From an uncultured Eggerthellaceae bacterium (lineage in GTDB: Bacteria; Actinomycetota; Coriobacteriia; Coriobacteriales; Eggerthellaceae), in NCBI GenBank assembly GCA_934617065.1, contig CAKTTY010000001.1, positions 186,001 to 250,000 on the forward strand: a stretch of 64,000 bases of DNA, in the 5' to 3' direction. A program made the translations under genes and the position numbers. Positions 1 to 8,080 of the stretch are shown piece by piece. Each line of letters starts with the position of its first letter. Within the stretch, counting starts at the first letter, position 1. Below the pieces are notes generated by a model. The model did not search any database. It had not been told where the DNA came from and saw only the letters and a program-made list of their open reading frames with translations.

Positions 1-37
1 GGGCGGTGTCCTGCGCTGTGCTTTCCTTAAGTGTCAT
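1..37 (-). CDS. Start of a protein cut by the window edge
   Basis: Only the first twelve codons are inside the window, reading MTLKESTAQDTA on the minus strand from the ATG at 35-37. The gene begins about 15 bases after the stop of the CBS-domain gene, so the two are probably one transcript. The visible part is too short and too polar to assign. A metal-ion transporter would fit the upstream Mg-sensor-like partner, but that is a guess from context only. Confidence 0.5.
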   Translation of the reverse strand, partial: MTLKESTAQDTA

Positions 38-52
38 GTAAAAGCCTCGATC

Positions 53-1402
53 CTAGTTGTGCCCGAACATGCGGAGGACAAAGAAGGTATAGGGAATCAT
101 CAGTACGATAAACACGGCAAGCGTGATGGCGAACTGCCCCCATGCCCAGCGCGTGCGGCCTTCCTCCACGTTGTCTTCGATGACTTCCATTGCGTCGTCA
201 ACGGTGACGATGCCCAGCATCTGTCCGTTCTCGTCGACGACGGGCATGGCCATCAGGTCGTACTTGGAGATGTCGGCCGCAACTTCATCTTCGGGCTCTT
301 CAGGCAGCGAAGTGATGAGCTCATCGAACATGATGTCGGAAAGCGGAGTATTGTCTTTTGCGAGCACCAAGGTGCGGAGCGAAAGCACGCCCACAAGCTT
401 GTCGTATTCATCCAACACGTACACGTAGTTCACTGTGGGGTGGTCTTCGTCCAAGCCGCGAAGAACTTCGGTGGTTTCCTGCACGGTGTCGGAGGTGTGC
501 ATTGCCACAAACTGTGTGGTCATCAGACCGCCGGCAGTGTCTTCCTTATATCCCAGCAGTTTGCGAATCTCTGCGGCGTTGTCGACGCCCATCAGGCGGA
601 GCAGCGTTTCGGCTTTCTCGTAGGGCAAGTCGCCCACGATGTCGGCGGCGTCGTCAGGATCCATGTCGCGCAGCAGACGGGATGCGCGCTTTTCGTCCAG
701 GCCCTCGATGATGTCGGCCTGGAATTCGTCTTCCATTTCCGAAATGGCGTCGCCGGCTTGCGCGTCATCTAAGTGCTGAAACACATTGGCGCGCTGCTTC
801 GGATCGAGTTGCTCCAAGATGTCTGCCACGTCGGCAGGATGCAGTTCTTCCAGGCGCGTGTGGCTGACGGAGAGCTGCACCTTGGAAAGGTCGCGGTCGA
901 GCAGTTCCATGTAGTTCCATGCAATGATGCGCTCGTCGATGCTTTTGCCGAACGTTTTGGCGATGCCGCAGGCGGCTTTTTCCACCCACGGAGCCAAGCC
1001 ACGCAGAATGCCGCGAACGCCCACTTCTGCACCAAGAAGGCGCAATTGCGTTCCGGAAACGGAGAGCTTCAGGTCGTTTACGCGCACAACCTTCATGCCC
1101 TGCGTGTCTACGATCTGCCTATCAAGTAGGTCGCGTGCGAGGAGCACTTCGGCGGGCTGGAGGTAGCTGAAGCGGATGGCGGTGCGGTCGACTTTCAGGC
1201 GAATGCCCTCGTCTTCGTCGAAGCTGTCGACGTATTTACGCCAAGAGATCATGAAAGGCGTTTTGCCGGGGCCCAGGAATGCCAGGCTGGTGATGCGGGG
1301 GAACACTTCGCCGGTTTGGATGGCTAGGTCGGATACGGAGCCGATCTTTTCGCCATTTGCATCAACGACGGGTTCGCCGAGCATTTGAGATAGATAGAGC
1401 AT
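53..1402 (-). CDS. MgtE N-domain / CBS-domain protein with PRC-barrel-like start
   Basis: The 449-residue protein has a PRC-barrel-like N-terminus (residues 1 to about 75), an MgtE intracellular N-domain with repeated LEQLDP, LDEKRASRLLRDMDPDDAADI and YEKAETLLRLMG segments (about 180-290), two CBS domains (about 290-415, the first starting at DTAGGLMT) and one C-terminal membrane helix (about 425-445). True MgtE Mg2+ channels have five membrane helices after the CBS pair. They are absent here, so this is probably a membrane-tethered Mg2+/nucleotide sensor or regulatory subunit and not a transporter. It lies just upstream of the truncated gene at the left edge and may regulate its product. The domain reading is firm. 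The role is inferred. Confidence 0.8.
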   Translation of the reverse strand: MLYLSQMLGEPVVDANGEKIGSVSDLAIQTGEVFPRITSLAFLGPGKTPFMISWRKYVDSFDEDEGIRLKVDRTAIRFSYLQPAEVLLARDLLDRQIVDTQGMKVVRVNDLKLSVSGTQLRLLGAEVGVRGILRGLAPWVEKAACGIAKTFGKSIDERIIAWNYMELLDRDLSKVQLSVSHTRLEELHPADVADILEQLDPKQRANVFQHLDDAQAGDAISEMEDEFQADIIEGLDEKRASRLLRDMDPDDAADIVGDLPYEKAETLLRLMGVDNAAEIRKLLGYKEDTAGGLMTTQFVAMHTSDTVQETTEVLRGLDEDHPTVNYVYVLDEYDKLVGVLSLRTLVLAKDNTPLSDIMFDELITSLPEEPEDEVAADISKYDLMAMPVVDENGQMLGIVTVDDAMEVIEDNVEEGRTRWAWGQFAITLAVFIVLMIPYTFFVLRMFGHN

Positions 1403-2317
1403 GCAATTCTCCCTTGGGATTGCCGCCGCGTGTCAGCGTTGTTGTGCGGGCAGTTGAGCTGCGCAGCGCACAGCAATACCGACAGGCGCAATCCGTTCAT
1501 GTCGCAGTCGTCCCTCGACCACTACATGACGGGTGTGAAATGCAGAGGCCGAAGGCTAATTACTGTGAGGTTTCGATTTTCGAACCTTCAAGTAATGTCC
1601 TTTCCTAAATGTGTAAATGGCAGCGCAAGGCAAGAGCGTCCTAAACGCAGCAAACTTGATTTTACGCGAATGCGGTGCGCAGGGGGCGCGGTAGAGGTGA
1701 AAAGAAAGTAAAAAACGGGTTTTATCTGCAAAGGGCAGTTAACAATTGTGCATAACGTGTTTTCGCAGGGATTTAGGGTGGCGGTTCGTGACGACGGTTT
1801 GTTCTGCGGGTCGTTAAGGACATCGGTTCGTGCCAGCAGATTGCCTGCAGGGAGTCAGAGGATGGCGCGCAGGGGTCGGCGGATGCTGCGCCGTGCGATG
1901 ACGGATGGCTTGCGATGAGCTGGCGGGCATTGCACGGTGAGCTGGCGGGCAGATGGCATGCAGGGAGCCGACGGATGTTGCGCGGGAAGCAGGCGGATGG
2001 TGAGCAGAGGGTAAGGAGCGCCGATACCAGCAAACCGTCGCCCGTAATGCCGACGGCTTGTGCGCACAAGGGGATGAGGGTATCGGTTTGCGTCAGCGGA
2101 TGCTGCGCCGGAAGCGAGCGGATGACGCGCGGAGGGCCGGCGAGTTGCCAGCAGAAGGTGCGCAGGGACTACATTTGGCTCGCTAGAGCTATAGCCAATT
2201 TCGGCAAAAGGGCTATTCACCAGGTGAAACGGGTTTGTTGTCCATAATTCCTTCATATTTAAAGAAAAGTGTTGACGAAGACAGGGCAAACGAGGATACT
2301 AATTTTCGTTGCGAAAC
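1403..2317. other. Gene-poor intergenic stretch upstream of tRNA-Arg
   Basis: No convincing gene is visible here. The open frames on both strands are short, lack good ribosome sites and have low-complexity translations. The middle part (about 1850-2160) is G-rich and weakly repetitive (separate entry). The last 100 bases are AT-rich and are the likely promoter region of the tRNA. Confidence 0.5.
1850..2160. repeat. Degenerate G-rich direct repeats
   Basis: Short phrases recur: GCGGATGCTGCGCCG at about 1878 and again near 2098, GAGCTGGCGGGCA twice at about 1918-1952, and CGGATG several more times. The spacing is irregular, about 25-35 bases. The copies are too decayed for an exact unit. It resembles the other degenerate tandem arrays in this window. 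Confidence 0.45.
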
Positions 2318-2394
2318 GCGCCGTTACCTCAGCTGGATAGAGGGACTGACTACGAATCAGTACGTCGGGGGTTCGAATCCCTCACGGCGCACCA
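2318..2394 (+). tRNA. tRNA-Arg (anticodon ACG)
   Basis: The acceptor strands GCGCCGT and ACGGCGC pair perfectly. The anticodon arm is ACTGA-CTACGAA-TCAGT with anticodon ACG, and the T arm contains GGTTCGAATCC. CCA is encoded at 2392-2394. ACG normally becomes ICG and reads CGU, CGC and CGA. The gene is followed at once by a strong terminator, so it is a single-tRNA transcription unit. Confidence 0.97.
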
Positions 2395-2406
2395 TCGAAA
2401 CTGCAA

Positions 2407-2437
2407 ATCACCGAGGGTTTCCCTCGGTGATTTTTTT
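2407..2437 (+). terminator. Intrinsic terminator of tRNA-Arg
   Basis: The stem ATCACCGAGGG / CCCTCGGTGAT with a TTT loop is followed by a run of seven T, thirteen bases after the tRNA 3' end. Confidence 0.93.
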
Positions 2438-2610
2438 GTTTTCATGGGCTCATTTTGTTCCGTGGGTGCTATTTGGGTGCTAATCGTCGCTCATTGAACC
2501 CCTTCCGCTCCCTGAGCTTTGCGGCCGCGGCTTATAGGACAAAAAGTGTGGGGTTATAGGCAGAAAAACGTGTCTGATTTAGGGTTCGAATTGGCAAGAA
2601 TCGCCTTGTA

Positions 2611-2830
2611 TGTATTCTCTTTTCGCTGAATGCATGCGGATAGCCGCCTTCCTGGCAAAATTCGTTCGATATGTATGCATTTCGGCTTAGCGATGGCAAG
2701 ATTTTCGCTCCATGCATGCATTTTCGGATGCAATCAGGCGATTTGGAATACATAGTGTAAGAATCTTGCCAGCAAAGGCTCTATTTCGCGTCGGAAGTCC
2801 CGAAATCATGCATGTTGCACGATTCTTGTC
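2611..2830. repeat. Dispersed intergenic repeat, copy A
   Basis: This segment is clearly related to 4727-4890. Shared landmarks in the same order are GTATTCTCTTTTCGCTGA, GATGGCAAGAT, TTTCGGATGCAATC-like and CGATTT, then GGATACATAG-like, AATCTTGCC, CGTCGG and GAAATCATGCAT. Inside it GGCAAGAT (2695) and ATCTTGCC (2763) form inverted ends, so the transcript could fold. Copies A and B flank the orphan gene at 3514-4467. No coding capacity is seen. Confidence 0.7.
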
Positions 2831-2882
2831 ATGGGAGATTGGCTCCTGAGGTCCGAGTACGGTATGTGCCGCCGAGATTTCC

Positions 2883-3250
2883 CTTGAGCGTCGGGCGAAA
2901 CACGAGCGCCAGGCGAGCATGAGCGTCGGGCGAAACGTGGACATCAGGTGAACATGAGCGCTGGGCAAACATGGGCACCGGGCGAAGCATGAGCATCGTG
3001 TTGGCATGAGCACCGGGCGAAGCGGAGCAACGGTCGAAATGCGAACGCCAGGCAAACATGGGCGCTGGGCGAAGCACGAGCATCATGTGGGCATGGTGTC
3101 AGTCGAAACGGGGCACCGGTTGAAATATGATCACCGGGCGAATATAGGTGCCGGGCGAAACACGGACGCCAGGTGGGTATGAGTGCCGGTCGAAATACGG
3201 GCATCGCGTGGGTGTGAATGCCGGGTAGGCATGGGTGCTGGGCGAAACGC
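2883..3250. repeat. Degenerate 18-bp tandem repeat array, about 20 units
   Basis: The consensus is close to CATGAGCGCCGGGCGAAA, repeated about every 18 bases with many substitutions (for example GAGCGTCGGGCGAAACA, GGGCACCGGGCGAAGCA, ATCACCGGGCGAATATA). The unit is a multiple of three, so all three minus-strand frames stay open with a six-residue period. This explains the proline/alanine/histidine-rich open frames there. They have no ribosome sites or start context and are not called as genes. Confidence 0.8.
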
Positions 3251-3513
3251 TAGCTGGCATCGGCTCATCTTTGGATAAGCCCCTTTTTCAGATGGCTTGT
3301 TGAGCCCTATAGGTTTAGGTTATTGGGGGCGCCCGAACCGCCCCTTTGGAATTGCTGTCATAAATAGGAAAGAGGACCGCCCATCTCTTATTGTTCGGGA
3401 GGCGGAAGGCGGTTCGAAGGCTGACGTCGAATGCATTCGGCGTTGCTCAGGCTCCATTACTTTTTTGCGGCTGCTTTCGCATCTATTTAAGGTTCGGTCG
3501 ATAAGATTTCCCT

Positions 3514-4467
3514 ATGGTGCTTTTCATCGGACATTCAAGTGCAATCAGGTTGCTTCGCTCACTCGAGGATTTTGAAGGTATTCGGGCTGCGCGGGCTATG
3601 CCGTCTTCCAAGGATGTTCCGACGTTGCCGAAATCGTTCAGAGAAAGTTCGCCTCTTACAACGCTCCCTCGCCCTCTGGAGGTCGTTGTCTTATCGGGAA
3701 AAACAAGAAGTCAATCCAAGCAGTTTCGCAACAATATTTGGAAACTTCCCGATAGGGCGCCTTGCTTTCTTTCCTTTGAAAGCGGGGTATATTTAAGCAA
3801 TCCCGAATTCTGTTTTGTGCAGCTTGCGCGGTCGTGTAGCGTGATCGACCTGATCAAATTAGGATTTGAACTATGTGGAACTTATCGAATAGACCCCGCA
3901 AATCCCATTGGATTTCGGTCTGCTCAACCCCTTTCAAGCACAGAGGCGATCAATCGCTTTATAGACAAAATGCACGGTAAAGTGCCTCGGAAAGCAAAAA
4001 CAGCTGTACGTTATGTTCGCGACGGTTCGGCATCGCCGATGGAAACATGTTTGGCGTTATTGCTGGGCTTGCCCGCTCGCTACGGCGGTTACGGATTAGG
4101 CATGCCGGAGATGAATGCTAAGGTGCCGATCCCCGCAAAATTTAGTAAGCGAACCACATATCGCGAATATCACTGCGATCTATATTGGTCTGAGCAGAAC
4201 GTTGCCATCGAATACAACAGCCGTGAGTTCCATGTGAACGAACTTGCCGTAGAGCGGGACTCATCACGCATCAACAATCTCAAAGCTGCAGGGATTGATG
4301 TCCTTGCTGTTACTCGAGCGCATGTCGCCGACCATGTGAAGTTCGATGCCATTGCCCATTCCGCGGCAAGCCTCATGGGAAAGCGCATCAGGATCGCCTA
4401 TGCCGACATCGATGAGCGTCGAATGAGCTTGCGCAAGCAGCTTTTCTCTAAGGATCCCTGGTGTTGA
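3514..4467 (+). CDS. Orphan protein with a DUF559/Vsr-like nuclease-type C-terminus
   Basis: The protein has 317 residues and no exact family could be named. The C-terminal part (about 225-300) reads YHCDLYWSEQNVAIEYNS, then RDSSRINNLKAAGIDVLAVT. This D...E-x-N pattern followed by R-x-N-x-L-x-x-x-G resembles DUF559/very-short-patch-repair endonuclease folds and the C-termini of AbiEi-type proteins. The canonical lysine of PD-(D/E)XK is replaced by Asn, so catalysis is uncertain. The middle contains SPMETCLALLLGLPARYGGYGL. No strong Shine-Dalgarno precedes the ATG, but LFIGHSSAIRLLR is a plausible natural N-terminus. It is a single gene flanked by dispersed repeat copies A and B, which suggests an accessory or transferred locus. 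Expression and function are unknown. Confidence 0.72.
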   Translation: MVLFIGHSSAIRLLRSLEDFEGIRAARAMPSSKDVPTLPKSFRESSPLTTLPRPLEVVVLSGKTRSQSKQFRNNIWKLPDRAPCFLSFESGVYLSNPEFCFVQLARSCSVIDLIKLGFELCGTYRIDPANPIGFRSAQPLSSTEAINRFIDKMHGKVPRKAKTAVRYVRDGSASPMETCLALLLGLPARYGGYGLGMPEMNAKVPIPAKFSKRTTYREYHCDLYWSEQNVAIEYNSREFHVNELAVERDSSRINNLKAAGIDVLAVTRAHVADHVKFDAIAHSAASLMGKRIRIAYADIDERRMSLRKQLFSKDPWC

Positions 4468-4726
4468 GCCGCCTTGCTAATTGTTTCAGGTTGCGAGGGT
4501 TGACGTCCTTGCGACAACCGCCTTGGTGTCAGGCTGATTTGAGCGCTGCTTCGGGGTGCCAAGAACGATGGTCTCGTGGGTATCGACTTGGTGTTGGGCG
4601 ATTTGGCTGTTGTTCGAGGGTCTTCCTTTGGGTTAGCATTCCGCCCGCCTATTGCTTTGTTGTGCCCTTGAGGTCGTTTTGGGCGATGTGGCAATGATCA
4701 TTTCATGTGGCAATAATTGTGCCGCG
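4468..4726. other. Intergenic spacer without visible features
   Basis: This is the first part of a gene-free stretch of nearly 1 kb between the orphan gene and the rhamnose operon. It has no hairpin with a T-run and no credible frame. Repeat copy B begins at about 4727. Confidence 0.4.
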
Positions 4727-4890
4727 TGTATTCTCTTTTCGCTGATTGCGCGAAAAGAGGTGCCTCCCTGGCAGCGTTTGCGCGAAATGCATGCTTTTCG
4801 AGCTGAAGATGGCAAGATCTTCGCCCCATGTATCCGTTTCAGGGTGCAATCGGGCGATTTCGGATACATAGCGCGCAAATCTTGCCAGGG
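4727..4890. repeat. Dispersed intergenic repeat, copy B
   Basis: This is the second copy of the element at 2611-2830, with the same landmarks and inverted ends GGCAAGAT (4811) and ATCTTGCC (4879). CCATGTATCCG at about 4826 pairs with CGGATACATAG at 4861, which extends the arms to a long imperfect hairpin around a GCAATCGGGCGATT centre. It runs directly into the 53-60-bp tandem array. Confidence 0.7.
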
Positions 4891-5053
4891 AGGCGGCATT
4901 TTTGCGTCGAGGGCCTCGGAATCATACATAGCGCGCGAATCTTGCCGGGCCTTTTTGTGTCGAGGTCCACGGAATCATGCATAGGGCGCGAATCTTGCCG
5001 GGGCGTTTTCGTGCCGAGGGTCCTGGAATCATGCATGGGGCTAAGATCTTGCC
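4878..5053. repeat. Tandem array of a 53-60-bp unit, four copies
   Basis: AATCTTGCC-type boxes lie at 4878, 4938, 4991 and 5045, that is at intervals of 60, 53 and 54 bases. Between the boxes every unit carries a TTTT run, GTCGAGG- or GCCGAGG-like sequence and GGAATCATGCATAG (ATGCAT is palindromic). The unit is the right half of the dispersed repeat, so one copy appears to have expanded locally. Confidence 0.75.
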
Positions 5054-5166
5054 AGCGCTCGGCGCTGTGTGGGTCTCTTCGTTCCAGCGGGCAGAAAAGA
5101 GCCCGTTCTGTGCGAGAAGAGGGTATGTGCATGCGGCATGCCCATGCTCTGCGTCAGCCTCCCTCG

Positions 5167-5202
5167 ATATGAAGAAAGCGCCCGAGGGCGCTTTCTTCAT
5201 AT
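5167..5202. terminator. Near-perfect 17-bp-arm hairpin
   Basis: ATATGAAGAAAGCGCCC and GGGCGCTTTCTTCATAT are perfect reverse complements separated by GA. The minus-strand RNA ends GGCGCTTTCTTC, so it could stop leftward rhamnose-operon transcripts, but it lies about 240 bases beyond the last gene. Confidence 0.55.
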
Positions 5203-5235
5203 GCTATGCAATTTGCGGCGTCAGGCGACGCCAGG

Positions 5236-5270
5236 CTGGCTTCTTGCAGCTTATTGCAGCAAGAAGCCAG
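5236..5270. repeat. Perfect 12-bp inverted repeat
   Basis: CTGGCTTCTTGC and GCAAGAAGCCAG are separated by 11 bases. There is no adjacent T-run. It is one of several stem-loops downstream of the rhamnose operon. Confidence 0.6.
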
Positions 5271-5342
5271 CAGAAAGGGGCCAAGGGACCAGTTTCGAGG
5301 CGCCTCGGCGAAAAGTCGGTCGAGGGCCACTCCCTTTTGGCG

Positions 5343-5437
5343 GCGTGATCGTTTGGCGGAAGGCCGCTGGCGTGATCATTTAGCGGAAGACCGCCTGCCT
5401 GATCGTTTAGCGGAAGACCGCCGGCGCGATCGTGGAA
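5343..5437. repeat. 27-bp tandem repeat, 3.4 copies, abutting an operon end
   Basis: Units begin at 5343, 5370 and 5397 with a partial at 5424. Each reads GCGTGATC, GTTTAGCGGAAGACCGCC or a near variant. GCGG-AAGA-CCGC inside each unit forms a mini-hairpin, so an operon transcript would end in an array of three or four stem-loops. The array stops directly before the stop codon of the MFS gene. Confidence 0.85.
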
Positions 5438-5440
5438 GAA

Positions 5441-6808
5441 CTACTCGATTTTGCCGTATCGCTCTTCGGTGATCTGGTCGAGCGTCTTGCCCTGAGTCTT
5501 GGGGCACCAGATAACGCCCACAACCAGGGAGATAAGAAGAACGACGCACATAATAACAGCTGCGGGGAAGAAGCCGGCAGGATTCGTGGAGATGTCGCCC
5601 ATGATGGCGCCAACGCCTACAAGTGACCAAATGCCCAAAGCGCCACGAACCAAGAAGAACATGATGCCCTGCGCACCGCCGCGGTACTGCGTGGGGAAGA
5701 GCTCGGTGCCCCACAGAGCGTAGAAGCACTGGGCTGAGAAACCAGCGGAAATACCCCACAGGATTACGTATACCCAAAGAACCCAACCCATGGATTCGGT
5801 GTCACCGCTCTGGATAGCAAGGCCGAATACGGCAATAGCAATCCAGGACAGCAGCGCCAGCAGCGCAGAGGCGCCGAACAGTACGCGGTGAGAGATAACG
5901 TCGCCGAAGCGGCTGAAGATTGCCAGCGAGCAGACCGCAACCAGTACCCACTGAACTACGCCCAGGAGGCTCTGGCCGGTTGCATCGATGTTGCCGGCAG
6001 CGGCGTAGAGGTACGGCATGAACTGACCGTTGGTACCTGCAGCCAGGTTCCAGGTCAGGTACACGGCAACCAGGAAGATGATGGTCTTCACGTTCACGGG
6101 GTTCTTCAGAGCGGTTGCCATCATCTTGCCGAAGGACTGCTTCTCGGTGGCAGAAGCGTTCTTTTCGGCCCAGTCGGCAGATTCCTGCAGCTGACGCTGA
6201 AGATTCCAAGCGATAAGGGCAACGATGAACAGAACCAGGAACAGCAGGCGGGTTGCCAGCATGCCGTCAAACGGGCCGTAGGTGCCTGCGGGGAGCAGGG
6301 TGGTGCCATCGGACTCGAAGCCGGGGATGATGAAGCTCATAACCAGCGAAAGGATGAAGATAATGGCAGGACCGCAGCTCCATGCGAACTGGCTGATGCC
6401 GATGTTGGAAGCGCGCTTCGTGGAGGTAGATGTCTCGGAGATATAGCTCCAGGAAGCGGGAACGCCAGCGCCTACGGAAAGGCCGGAGAGCACAACGCCT
6501 ACTACGACCATGGGCAGGTTTACGGCAACCATGGCGATGAATACGCCGGCAGCGTAAACCAGCAGATTGTACTTATAAATAGTGGTACGGCCGAACTTGT
6601 CGGTCAGGAAGCCGCCAATCAGTGCGCCAACCGCAGCGCCGAAGGCGTTTGCGCCGATAGCGCCCAGGATTGCGGTCCAGGCGGAGCCGAAGTTGAATGC
6701 AGCTGCCCAAGCAGTAAGGGCAAGGCTGCTGGCTACGATGCAGCCAGAGTCAAGGAAGTTGGTCAGGGAAACCGCCATGGTTCCCTTGCGTTCTTGGGAA
6801 AGCGCCAA
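5441..6808 (-). CDS. MFS transporter of the rhamnose operon
   Basis: The 455-residue protein has about 12 membrane helices and sugar-porter signatures: GGFLTDKFGRTTIYK after helix 2 and the C-terminal GVIWCPKTQGKTLDQITEE, a form of the PETKG motif. It is the last gene of pyk-rhaB-rhaA-rhaD-rhaM-MFS, 12 bases after rhaM, so the most likely substrate is L-rhamnose or a rhamnose-containing oligosaccharide. It is unrelated in type to RhaT or RhaY. The start is TTG with AGAAAGG at a good distance. The ATG ten codons later (MAVSLTNF) is an alternative. Substrate is inferred from context. Confidence 0.85.
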   Translation of the reverse strand: MALSQERKGTMAVSLTNFLDSGCIVASSLALTAWAAAFNFGSAWTAILGAIGANAFGAAVGALIGGFLTDKFGRTTIYKYNLLVYAAGVFIAMVAVNLPMVVVGVVLSGLSVGAGVPASWSYISETSTSTKRASNIGISQFAWSCGPAIIFILSLVMSFIIPGFESDGTTLLPAGTYGPFDGMLATRLLFLVLFIVALIAWNLQRQLQESADWAEKNASATEKQSFGKMMATALKNPVNVKTIIFLVAVYLTWNLAAGTNGQFMPYLYAAAGNIDATGQSLLGVVQWVLVAVCSLAIFSRFGDVISHRVLFGASALLALLSWIAIAVFGLAIQSGDTESMGWVLWVYVILWGISAGFSAQCFYALWGTELFPTQYRGGAQGIMFFLVRGALGIWSLVGVGAIMGDISTNPAGFFPAAVIMCVVLLISLVVGVIWCPKTQGKTLDQITEERYGKIE

Positions 6809-6820
6809 TGCTTTACCTTT

Positions 6821-7162
6821 CTAGTCGAGGTGGAATGCGCAGGGCAGGTCTACGGAAACGGGCGAATTGTCCGCATTCGTTTCCATGACGCTTGCCATGA
6901 AATCCCACCATTTCTTGCAAATATCGGTCTTGGCGGACTCGGCATAGCGTTCGGGGTCGTCAAGCTCGATATATCCGAAGAGGATGTTGGTTTCCTCGTC
7001 GATGAAAATGGAGTAGTTGTGCCCACCGTATTCGTGGAGCATGTCGGCCATTTCGGGCCACAATTCGTTGTGACGCTTCTCGTACTCTTCGGCAAAGCCC
7101 GGATAGAGCTTCATCTTGAAGCCTGAGATAGTGCGCCCATCAGCAGTTTTGCGGATAGTCAT
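6821..7162 (-). CDS. rhaM: L-rhamnose mutarotase
   Basis: The 113-residue protein interconverts alpha and beta anomers of L-rhamnose to supply the isomerase. The family pattern is clear: MKLYPGFAEEYEKRHNELWPEM near the start, then YSIFIDEETNILFGYIEL and a final CKKWWDFMASVM segment. The His in KRHNELWP and the paired Trp residues match the sugar-binding site of the family. Length is slightly over the usual 104 residues. AAGGCGG spans the rhaD stop region seven bases before the ATG, so it is co-translated with rhaD. Confidence 0.95.
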   Translation of the reverse strand: MTIRKTADGRTISGFKMKLYPGFAEEYEKRHNELWPEMADMLHEYGGHNYSIFIDEETNILFGYIELDDPERYAESAKTDICKKWWDFMASVMETNADNSPVSVDLPCAFHLD

Positions 7163-7174
7163 CGAAGTGCCGCC

Positions 7175-8080
7175 TTAGTCCAGGAACTCATCGTTGACGG
7201 TGAGGCCGAAATCGATGCCGATCTGGCGCAGGCCCTCGTCGGAAATGGTGTTCGGGAATTCGTCGGAGCCACCATTCATCTGGCGAGCGCGGCGATATAC
7301 ATCGGCAGCCTTTTCGATGGTGTGCATCAAACCGAAGGTGGTGTCGAAGTCGGGGCCGGAAACGAACAGGCCGTGCTGGGCCCAAACAGCTGCCTCGTAC
7401 TTCTTCATGAGTTCGGAGGTTGCCTTCGCAATCTCGGCGCCGCCGGGAACCATCCAAGGTACAACGCCAACGCCAGAGGGGAATACCACGATGCATTCAG
7501 TCATTGCCTTCCACAGGGCACGCGTGAAGTAGCGTGCATCAAGCGGGCATACGAACGTCATGGCAATAACGTTGATAGGATGAGCGTGGTAAATCACGCG
7601 GCATTCGTTGTTGGTTGCCTCCATGCGCACGGCGTGGTTCATGAAATGCGTGGGGAACTCGGAAGTGGGCTTACCGCCGTCGGTCAGGCCCCATACGATG
7701 CGCCAAGAATCGCCGGCGTCATTGATTTCGACGATGCCGATGTTGTGGGAAGGGTCGCTCTTGACGTTGCGCATATAGCGGCCAGAGCCGGTGGTAAGGA
7801 AGAACGCGCCGCGCAGGCTATCTGCCTGTACGCCCATGTTCACCCATTCGCCAGGGGTTGCGTTGAAGAAGGGGCGAGCCTGCTCTACTTCCTCTTCTTT
7901 CATGCGGTAGGTAAGGTTGCCGCCATTGCGCTCGTGCCAGCCCTGCTGCCAACCGTCGTCGCACAGACGGCAGAAGCCGCGTACGAAGGCCAGCTGCTCG
8001 ACGGCAACGCCAGAAACTGCGCCGCGAGCTGCGGAAACGCCGCTTTTAAGCGTATCCATAGCACTGTCGATAATATCCAT
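7175..8080 (-). CDS. rhaD: Rhamnulose-1-phosphate aldolase
   Basis: This class II (Zn2+) aldolase splits L-rhamnulose 1-phosphate into dihydroxyacetone phosphate and L-lactaldehyde. The zinc motif YHAHPINV (about residue 155) and the later QHGLFV (about 225) supply the metal histidines, and TTGSGRYMRN is the phosphate-side loop. The open frame extends to 8239 but the upstream part is unlike the family. AAAGGA lies five bases before the second of two adjacent ATGs (8080), so MDIIDSAMDTLK is taken as the start, giving 301 residues against 274 in E. coli. Confidence 0.93.
   Translation of the reverse strand: MDIIDSAMDTLKSGVSAARGAVSGVAVEQLAFVRGFCRLCDDGWQQGWHERNGGNLTYRMKEEEVEQARPFFNATPGEWVNMGVQADSLRGAFFLTTGSGRYMRNVKSDPSHNIGIVEINDAGDSWRIVWGLTDGGKPTSEFPTHFMNHAVRMEATNNECRVIYHAHPINVIAMTFVCPLDARYFTRALWKAMTECIVVFPSGVGVVPWMVPGGAEIAKATSELMKKYEAAVWAQHGLFVSGPDFDTTFGLMHTIEKAADVYRRARQMNGGSDEFPNTISDEGLRQIGIDFGLTVNDEFLD

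Noticed and set aside
2829..3204. Minus-strand frames with six-residue periodicity
   Set aside because: They are explained by the 18-bp DNA repeat. They are open in all three frames and lack start context.
2611..5053. CRISPR array
   Set aside because: Repeats are degenerate, unequal in spacing, contain no unique spacers of constant length, and no cas genes are present.
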